NCBI GenBank assembly: GCA_013365325.1
Contig: JABVXV010000353.1
Location: 1-45,760 of the forward strand
Length of the DNA stretch: 45,760 bases
DNA from: Dipetalonema caudispina
Taxonomy: Eukaryota; Nematoda; Chromadorea; Rhabditida; Onchocercidae
Reading direction: 5' to 3'
The translations under genes were made by a program, and so were the position numbers. The stretch's first letter is position 1, and each line of letters begins with the position of its first letter. The notes beneath the pieces are model-generated. The model saw nothing but the letters and a program-made list of their open reading frames with translations. It searched no databases and was not told where the DNA came from. This document shows positions 37,007 through 45,760 of this stretch, one piece after another.

Positions 37007-40000
37007 GGAATATCATTGTTTTGTTTGCTTCACATTGCTAAAAAATAAAATAAAAAATTTTTGTTAATTTCACAATTATGCTTGGTAAATATATACCATT
37101 GTAATGAAACAATTATTCAAGTATACCATTCAATCAGTCCAAAGAAGTATTACATTTATAGCAATGAATTTCTAGCATGATAATAGTAAAAGGGTAAATT
37201 ACTTCCTACAAACATTTTAAATGCACGGAAAAAGATTACAATATCAAAATCTTCAATCTAAAATTTTTAATTGTTAATTTCTATCTTTTAACTTTTAGTT
37301 TTCTTTTCCTGATTGTAATAAATTTGAAATGATAGAAGAGAATTATTTCATTTCATTTTAAATCACTCGATATATTCAATATATAAAAATAACCTGTCGT
37401 TTACATGAACGTATACATGGCTTTGCTTGACATTCAAAATAAACAAATTGTGATGATGTAAATTGAAAACCATACATGTAAATGTAAACATGTTTTGGAT
37501 TACCATTACTGGGAGATGTCATATAAACTGGCAGTTCGATTGCTCGTTGTAATGCTATTCCACAGCTAGAAGTTTAAAAATAAAAATTAAAAATTGATTA
37601 ATATCAAAAAAAAAAAAGGACGAAAAATACTCTATTTAATGTTAATGTATAAGTAAAAAAGAAAAAGGAAATACCAAAAATTAAAAAAGGTTAAAGGTTA
37701 CGTCAGTTAATTGAATGAACTTTTTTCTTTCATCCATACTTAAAATACATTTACAAGTTAGAAAACGAAGAATAAAAAGTTGATCAACTTGAAAAAAAAA
37801 AGGTCAAAAAATACTATCAATATGTAATATGAGGAAGAAAATGAGTAAAAAAAAAAGAAAAAAAAATTATTGAAAATTGAAAAGGTCAAAGACTAAATGA
37901 ATTAATTACGAAAACTTTTTTCATTCTTTCATCTTTCTTTTGCACTAAAACAAATAACCTATACAATTAATAAATCTAACTAACCCATTTGCATCAATAA
38001 TTTGCACCAATGCATCAGCACTATTGCTACCATCATAAGCTATACATGAATGTGCATAAAAATCATAAATTTCTGTAATTCAAATTCAATTATTATAACT
38101 TTTTTAATTTTGAGAAAAGAAAGAAATTGTTAAATTTATGAATTATTTCTGAAATAAATTTCATCAAATTTATCGATAAATTTGCGTCATAATTATTTTC
38201 AAATTTATTATTGCAAATGATTTAATGATATTTTTAAGGAATTAAAAAGAAAACTGTCAGATATTTTCCTCTTTTTTTTTTTTGTGTTAAACATAATCTG
38301 AAAGTTACAATAATTTTTTTGTGCATATTGAAAATTAACGAATTAATTAGGGAATGATTAGTTGATTTTAGATACAAAATGGGATTTTTTATATTTTTCC
38401 AGAAATAAAAAGTGGAAAAGAATTTAAAGCAAATGATCAGTATTACATACAATTAATAATAATTTAATTTTGATATTCTAAAGCAAAATATTTGATTTTA
38501 TAACAACTCAAATAGAGTGTAATAATAAATGATAATATTTTGGTAGTATCAAATCTTATGTTTAGATTTAGGCTTAAGCTTAGCCAATTAGATCTCTATT
38601 ATTAATATTCTTAATTATAAGAAACAAATGAAACATGGATAAATATGAAATGAATTTTAACAGCAACAAATATATTTAAAATTTTCTATTTCACTAAAGT
38701 TTTAATTGGTAATTTATAAATCAGTAATTAATTTTGATAAAGGATTTTTCCAAAATATAATTCGCATATTTGAAATCACTGAAATTTGTAAACAAACCTG
38801 TATTTTCAAGGACAATATCAAGTGTTAACGGTTGTCCAACGCTGGCATGTGTGACAGTGTTACCGAAAATGCCATGTCCATCACGAATCTGAATTTGTAA
38901 TGCTGGTATGTCACCGGTTCCGGTTACAATACCTGTCTGCTCTTCCAATCCACTAAAATTCTTGTACAAATTTTTTTCTTTTTTCTCATATTTAAAAAAT
39001 TTGCAAAAACAATTCTAATCTTAAATATAATTAAATAGTTAAATGAATGAGTAATGAATTCGAATCCAATTTTTAAACATTACAAAACTTAAAAATTTTT
39101 TCACTTAAATGATAATTTGCTCAATTACTAAAAAGCATTGATTGTTTCGGATTTGATTTGTAATTTCATTAACAAACAACAAAGAAAGAATCCATTTTTT
39201 TTTTGCGAATCTCAGCGATATATTCATTTATTCGGCCAAGGCCAATAATTTCTCTTGAGGTGTACTTTTCATCATACTGTAATTATCATATAAATATGAG
39301 AAAATTTTGTCCAAAATCTTTGCTTTTGACAATTTATTTAAGGAATATATTGTTAATGTCATAATTGTTTCCAAATTATTATATTATGCAAAAATTTTAA
39401 TATTATAAATAGGACCAATGCTTCAACAAAAAAGAAAGTTGAGTATTAAACAAGTTTAATTTCCTATTTTTGTATTAATACTTGAACTTTCTGCGAGTTC
39501 AAACTTCATTTGTCCCATGAAAAAATTTTTCACGCAAAATCTGACTAAGTACTAATTATTAAATTTAGCATTAATTAAATATTAAAGACAAGATTTACTG
39601 CTAGATATGTTCGTTCCTGAACAATTTTTCATTCAATCATCCATTGTACAAATTAGAAATATTAATACAAGAAAATTAAGGAATATAGATTGTAATTGTT
39701 TTTTTATTAAATTTAAATTAAAATTTGATATGAATTTTTCGTTCCTCTTCATTTCTTTTCTTTTTTAGATAACTATAAACATTTCAATTTCCTATTTTAA
39801 TATATATATATATATGAAATACGATTTATGTGCTATAACAATGAACTTAAAATATCAAATTTATTAAACATATTTCAAAAAAAATAATTTTTTCACGATC
39901 TAAAAACTCTTCAGTAAAAATTTCACCAACTTTCCAACATTTTTTCTCTACAAATATTTATATATATGGATACCAGTTTTTTTAAAGTAACAAAATAGCC

Positions 40001-42147
40001 AATTATTTTGTTATGCGTAAACTTGGCCGATTAAAGGATAGAAGAATGGAAAAATTATTTTGAAAAAATTTTTAAGAAATGCATAAAATCAAATTTTCTT
40101 ATAAAATTTCTTTCGAAAAATATTATTATAAGAATTTTTGGAACAATTTTTTTTCTGCGAAATTAGAATAATATTCAACAAAAGAACGGGAATAATCATT
40201 CATTTTCTTCGGTCTGATCATTCATCTTTTACCACTCATCAATAATCGATGTCATGTATGGATGGATGAAAAATTCAAGTTTCTTCTCTCTCATACATAC
40301 ATTTTCAAGTTAATAGTGAAATTATAATTCAGTTAATTGATTGTTGAAAATATCCCAAGGCAATAAATAATGTTTCTTTTAATTATTTAAGTACAGACAG
40401 ACCATTCGTCTATTTCAGTTTTGAAATCCAAATAAGATATATGCATTTATATTTAAAGATTAATAAATTTAAAAATTAAAAAATGAAGAAAAAAATCTTT
40501 TTTTTTTCTGAAAGAGAAGAGATACAAATATAAACTAATTCTGAATTAAAAAATAAACAGTACTTCAAAATATAATTATCGTAACTATTTAGCTGAAGAT
40601 TTTTGAAATGATAGCAAATATATGGAAATATTTATTAACAATGATTGAAAAAAAACTTTAAAATTTATATAAAATAATAATTTAAATGAGTATTTTGGAC
40701 TTTTTGCCTCTTTTCAATTTTTTTTTTCGAAAATTTTTTTTACATTTTAAAAAATATTATATATATATGTCTTTTTTATGCAAAAATAAAAAATAAGAAC
40801 GCGACAATAAATTTAAGTTAACTTTGATCATATAAACGTACGTATGCTTGGATAAATGAATTAAACTTCGAAAAAAAAAATTAAATTAAACGAATAAATA
40901 GGGCAAAGTTGAAATAAATAAAGCGGAAACTAACACAAGCTGTAAACCAGCCATAGTTATAGTAATATCATTGGTGATATATAAACATCGAATTTGTAAA
41001 CTTGTCACACCATCTACCAGAATATGCTTCATTGGACTAATAATTAGCATCGAACTTATTTCACCTGTTGCCTATAGTTAACAATAGAAGTTTGTATGCT
41101 AAAATGATAACTGAATGAAATATTCGATTTAATTATTATCCTTAAGATCAATTTTTATTATTTTAGTCCTACTAATCTAAATTTTAAAATTTAATGCATT
41201 ACTAAAATTTTATTATCAAAATTTCTGTTTATGGTTTTAGTTGATAAAAGTAAATCTTCAATGTATTCAAATTACAAATAATGATCACAGTACGAAATTT
41301 ATTCGTCAATATAGATGCAAGCGATTTTGTAACTTATGTCAGATAAATTAAATTGATTAATTTTGGAAAATTTAACTGGTCCAAATGTTTCTAAAATGTT
41401 GAATATTTGAATCGTAGACTTTTTTTCTTTCAACATTATTATTCGAAATTATTTTAGTTAATAATTTAATTGATCTGTTAGCTTGAATAATCAATGATTA
41501 ATTTGTTAACTAACATGAAATCAAAATTCAATTATTATTTAATCGATAAACTAATAAATGATGCAAATTTACTTGTCGCAATGTAACACCACAAGAATAG
41601 TTTCCATTTAATCCAGAAATAGGAATACTGAAATTCATTTTAGTAGCATGATCACCTTCCCAACGACAAGCACTATCATTATAAGCTTGATCCGCAAAAA
41701 TGATACCATTGAATGGTTCATCGAATTCTAAATGAACATCCATCCGATTGCTATGACATGTCATCCCATGACCTAAATAAATTGGGTAGTTGCAAAAAGA
41801 CAAAATCTGAATGATATGAAATTTAAAACTTAATAATTAAACTTGAATTTGAAAAACTGAAATTGAAATTCTAAGGATTTGAGTTTTCCTCAGCGGTATA
41901 TAATTCCATGTATGTCAATGTTTAATTTATATTTTGTAATTATGAACTGAAAATTCGAACGTGTCCAATTGATATGGTAAAAATATTCTTATATGTTTTT
42001 CTCTAAAATATTTCTTTATTAGTAATTATTATAGGAATTAAATTGGTAGTATAAGAAAATCTCACCTTTAAGTAATTTTCTACTTTGTAAACAATGTAGA
42101 ATTGTCAGAAGTAGAAAATAATTTACTTTAAGGATCGTTTTATGCAT
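36166..42147 (-). CDS. ZP-domain (cuticlin-like) transmembrane protein
   Basis: Eight exons join in phase to 433 residues: 42147-42066, 41772-41573, 41071-40937, 38960-38798, 38072-37985, 37565-37394, 37037-36803, 36392-36166. ZP proteins polymerise in apical extracellular matrix such as cuticle. Exon 1 encodes a signal peptide (YFLLLTILHCL core). The ZP-N half (about 28-130) has the four expected cysteines (MTCH, SACRW, YSCGV, IRCL). The ZP-C half contains IYDFYAHSCIAYDG, CGIALQR and the cysteine cluster ECQAKPCIRSCKRQQC. Residues 292-324 are Thr-rich, followed by RFRRE (about 329-333), a furin-type consensus cleavage site as expected before the external hydrophobic patch. A single membrane span (about 377-400) and a short Ser-rich cytoplasmic tail ending SDY complete it. 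The exon 4 acceptor (TTTGTACAAG) is weak, so that junction is less sure. Which nematode ZP paralogue this is cannot be told from sequence alone. Confidence 0.9.
36924..37014. repeat. Coding triplet repeat (ACA on minus strand) in ZP gene
   Basis: Plus-strand TGT repeats with GCT and TAT interruptions encode, on the minus strand, a run of ten Thr and then Thr-rich sequence with Ala and Ile. The frame is maintained through it. Ser/Thr-rich segments before a protease site are often O-glycosylated. Confidence 0.9.
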
Positions 42148-44392
42148 TTCGTTATTTAAACCACTTATACCATTATTCGATTAAGAAATTGTCGAATTAA
42201 TTATACGGCAGAAAATTTTCAGTTAAATTTACCCAAATCCTTTGCTTAATTTAGTCGAATCGAATCCTTCAAATTTTTTAATTAAATTATAAAATTTTTC
42301 TATTTAGAAAAAATTATTGCTAATGCTATTGATGAAATAATTATTTGTCGTTGCTAATATTATTGCAATTGTATTTATCCAAGGTTAATGGTTATCCAAA
42401 AATGATGGTTCCTTTAATTAAATCCATTGTTATCTTCGATTATTATTTATTTCGATAAAGAAGCGTTAAAAAAGTAATGAATTTCAAGATCATAAGGGGA
42501 AATGTTAAAATGATGGATAATTAATGGATAAAAGGATTATTAATCAATGCATGTTATACGAGATGATGATACGATGATAATGATAGGGATGATAATGATA
42601 GTTAAATAATAAAGAGGATGATGATGATGATGATGATACATGAGTAAGATTATTGTTAATATGATGATGATGAAAATCTATTATCCTTGACAGTAACCTT
42701 CGTTGCTACCAGCATTGCCACTTTCATACTGCAACAACTACTTCGACTATGCCGTCGAAGAATACTAATTTCAATGCAAAGGCCATCCCATTACATTTTA
42801 TAATAATCTTCTCATTTCAAGGCGAATCACTGAGCAATTATTAAAATTCCGGTAAATAACCAAGCCAAAATTTAACCAGTATAGTATAATATTTGTTTCC
42901 AAACGAAAATTTGAATAATTGAAAGGTTTAAAATTTGTTTGAATTGTTAATACATGAAGCGCATTGATATGATGAATTGCTGTTTCGAGGATAAATTCAT
43001 TCAATATCGTTTTCTGATATTGTGCAGATGATATTTAGAGTTTTCAGATGATGTTTGTGGTTTTCCATTAGGGAAAATCTTTTGAAACTGTCAAATTACC
43101 AAATCAAACTATTTAATCGCAAAAATTCACTTTTTGCAATTACTAAATTACTAAAAATATGCTTTTTGAAATTACCAAATCTTCAAACTTATTTTGAAAT
43201 GATGCTTAAATTATATGTTTATTCAGCATTTTTCATAATCTAAGAGATCTATCAAAAATCATTATTAATGAGACTTCTCGAAGAATGAAAAACTACGGAC
43301 AACAATGCGGAAAATTTAAAATTTATTAAATCCTAACTGAATGGTAACAAAATATACAGATAGCACTTACTAAAACATAGTATAAAGAAAAAATTTGTAT
43401 GCAATAAATTCCATATCATAAAAATTCAAATTTATGAGAGAGGGACAATTCTGTATGCTTATGCCACTAGTAAAAGCACCAAAAGGAAGAGATGTCAATA
43501 TATACATACATATATATTTCATTTTTAATTCAAATTCTATCAATGGATTAATGAAATGAAAGAAAAAAGCTTAATAAGGTAATGAATCACATAAGATCAA
43601 GTACAGGCCTAGAACAAAATTACATAAAAACATGTTATACAAATTAATTCCTGCTCCTTGCTTCTCTCTTACTAAACCTATAATACATACATCTCAGTTT
43701 GCTCTATCTTTTCTTTCGTATCTTCTTTGATATTAACTTTTCTTAAGGAGAAACTTTTTTTTCCTTAAATCGAAAGATCAAACATAAAACAGCAACCTGA
43801 AATAATCTAAAATTAACCCAGTAATAATGCTCACAAGTCACCTACAAACTAAATCAAACCTGAATTTTTTCCTATTCTATTTTCAATTATCTCGAAAATC
43901 TCAACCGTAGTGAGAGAAAGGTTATAATATCATAATAATCATTAAAAATCCTCATTAAAATGATCGCTAGAGCAAAAATAAACCTTGATGAAGCAGACAA
44001 TTCACTGATTTCATCTAATTTTTTTCCATGCAAAAAGCTAGAATATAAAAATCACCAAACAATATTTAAGAAGTTTTTAATTTCGAAAAAATTTTCACTC
44101 CTTTAAAAATCCGTTAAAGGAAACTCTTGCGAGTAAAAATTTCACCGCTTTGCTCAAAGATTACAATTAATTTCCGAATTTTCTCATACAACATTATTAT
44201 CAACCAGTAAATGGATGCTAATTCTATTAGTTGTTTTTTTAAGATCATGAAATCAAACAACTGTAAAGGAAAAAAAAATCACTGAAGAAAATTTAAAGCA
44301 TAAACTTCGAGATGAATTATTAATCATGGCACTAATATTAATCAAACATCCAAAATTTGAGAACTTTTCGATATATAACGCTTAAATCAAAA
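42148..44392. other. Intergenic region between ZP gene and SLC25 carrier gene
   Basis: About 2.2 kb, both flanking genes on the minus strand, so it holds the ZP promoter and the carrier 3' UTR. It is AT-rich and includes a GAT microsatellite near 42617-42637. Short frames here (for example at 43055-43243) have no recognisable content. I see no gene. Confidence 0.7.
42617..42637. repeat. (GAT)n microsatellite
   Basis: About seven GAT units, with related imperfect GATGAT/GATAAT clusters on either side (42560-42675). It lies about 470 bases upstream of the ZP gene start codon. Confidence 0.85.
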
Positions 44393-45760
44393 TCATGACA
44401 GCAACGTTTTAAATAATAATTTCGAGTTCTCGTAACTCACAAACAGGCATCCAGTTGCAAAGAATGCACGAACCAACGTAATTGTTAATCCATTGTATAA
44501 TGTTCGTATCCCTCAACAGAATATTTTTACTATTATGATGAAATGAACAGTTTAATAGAACAAATGTCAACTACTACAAGAACTTTCACTTGTAACATAC
44601 AAAATATGAATTACAAAACTACAATTATTATAAATGATTTAAAGATTTGTGAAAATATTTTGCATGTCGAATTTTAAAAATTTAAACTTCATTGGTTTTC
44701 AAAAGGACAGCAAAAATATTGATAATCAATGAAATACCTTCGTTTTTGATAATACTGCGAAATATATTAACGAAACTTCCTGAACCAACAACTTGCATGC
44801 GTGATTTAACTACATCCACAGGATAAACAACACTCCATAATACTACACCACCAATTCCTCCGGACAACGTTGTCCGTAAAATGCCTGAAAACAATTATGA
44901 TTTCACATAATTTTGAAGAAATTATGGAAAGTCAGAATGGGTGGTATCCTAAAGAATGCAAGAAACTTACAAAAAACTGTTGAATTGCCTATAAGTCAAG
45001 GATTATAAAGATTTTTTTCTCATCTATTACAATAAATGTAGAGAACATAATATAAAAACAAACCAATTTCAGACTTCGATTTTCCTTCTGATGTCAAATA
45101 AAATCTGGCTAATTCATATGTGCCAAAAAAGAGGAAATATCCAACCGTTTCACGGCATAAAGTTGATAACATACCCGTATAAAACGCCCTTAAGCCATCC
45201 GTTCGATACATATCACGACATATTGAGAATGGAGTGCTAGAAAAATCGCTCAGTTAAGTTGCAATACTAATTCGATTCTCGAATGAACTTTTTAACGAGG
45301 AGGAAAATAAGCATGAGTTAAGAATAATATGGATACTCATGTCTGGAACTAAAAGTTGAAAAGAAAATTGTTTCGAAATTGCTCTTACTTAAATGACAAA
45401 ATTGTTTAAACAATAAATTCGAAGTCAAAAAATGACTTCAAATATAAGATGGGCAAAGTTTTAAAATTAATCTGGAATTCGCAAGCAAAATTCGGAAATG
45501 AAGATCCATTTTAAAATTGTTATTCTAAATAGGGAATAATTGCAGTATCATTATATAACTGTCATTGCATAATTCAATTTACAATATAACAATTTGGAAA
45601 TTCTACACATATTAGATAATCCAAATCCAGCAATTGAAGTTGAACTTAATGAATATGCTACACGTGTTTGAAATTTCATAAATATGTGGAAAATCTTTAT
45701 TTTTCATCAAGAAATCGAATAAGTACATTATGATTACCTTCGCATTCCAGGAAAAGCTTC
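44393..45760 (-). CDS. Mitochondrial carrier SLC25, ornithine-transporter type (3' part)
   Basis: Four exons join in phase to the last 153 or so residues: 45760-45738 (cut by the window edge), 45236-45064, 44884-44738, 44511-44393 (TGA stop). Carriers of this type exchange basic amino acids such as ornithine and citrulline across the inner mitochondrial membrane. The second carrier repeat ends with GLRAFYTGMLSTLCRETVGY and FFGTYELARFYL, closely following the human SLC25A15/SLC25A2 order. SGGIGGVVLWSVVYPVDVVK carries the third repeat's PxD/ExxK/R signature (PVDVVK). GIRTLYNGLTITLVRAFFAT leads into the final transmembrane helix. The first repeat and part of the second lie beyond the window. Ornithine specificity is inferred from recalled similarity only. 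Confidence 0.9.

Noticed and set aside
36824..37048. Plus-strand frame with a poly-leucine run
   Set aside because: It is the antisense of the Thr-rich exon of the ZP gene; the TGT repeat reads as Leu/Val/Cys in other frames.

Overview
This window is nuclear DNA of a nematode, most likely a parasitic clade III (filarial-like) species; the species assignment is inference. The evidence is very AT-rich intergenic and intronic DNA, introns mostly of 100-500 bases (up to about 2 kb) with TTTTAG/TTTCAG acceptors, AG acceptors lying just upstream of several start codons as expected for spliced-leader trans-splicing, and gene products whose best recalled relatives are nematode or animal proteins. The short open frames scattered through the sequence are mostly single exons or antisense shadows. 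I rebuilt seven multi-exon genes by joining exons whose reading phases agree.

Layout: (1) 236-4273 (+), the 3' part of an SLC6 sodium/chloride-dependent neurotransmitter symporter gene. (2) 5497-11226 (-), a complete HSP110-type Hsp70-family chaperone, 817 residues. (3) 11227-15653, a 4.4-kb gene-poor divergent intergenic region with a 77-bp tandem duplication, a CT microsatellite and a long polypurine tract. (4) 15654-22546 (+), a complete KSR (kinase suppressor of Ras) scaffold pseudokinase, 854 residues. (5) 23797-24991 (-), mitochondrial ribosomal protein bL32m, 187 residues. (6) 25623-29332 (-), 26S proteasome lid subunit Rpn3/PSMD3, 520 residues, upstream of bL32m in the same orientation. 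(7) 30745-35202 (+), glycyl-tRNA synthetase, 678 residues. (8) 36166-42147 (-), a membrane-anchored ZP-domain (cuticlin-like) protein, 433 residues, with a threonine-rich triplet-repeat stretch beside a furin-like site. (9) 44393-45760 (-), the 3' part of a mitochondrial ornithine-type SLC25 carrier gene.

The genes do not form one pathway; most are housekeeping (protein folding, proteasome, cytosolic and mitochondrial translation, mitochondrial transport) with a signalling scaffold, a neurotransmitter transporter and a cuticle or apical matrix protein among them. From memory, hsp-110, rpn-3 and mrpl-32 also lie together on C. elegans cosmid C30C11, and gars-1 and an ornithine-carrier gene on T10F2, so the window seems to preserve pieces of ancestral microsynteny with KSR and the ZP gene interposed.

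Most notable observations: a missing splice-acceptor AG in the SLC6 gene; a perfect 20-bp inverted repeat in an SLC6 intron; an ATG-less basic in-frame extension upstream of the glycyl-tRNA synthetase start that could encode a mitochondrial presequence from TTG; a decayed duplicate of the ZP gene's last exon; and an acceptor in KSR that would give a kinase-less isoform. I found no CRISPR array, tRNA, rRNA or recognisable autonomous transposon, and no clearly undescribed multi-gene system.
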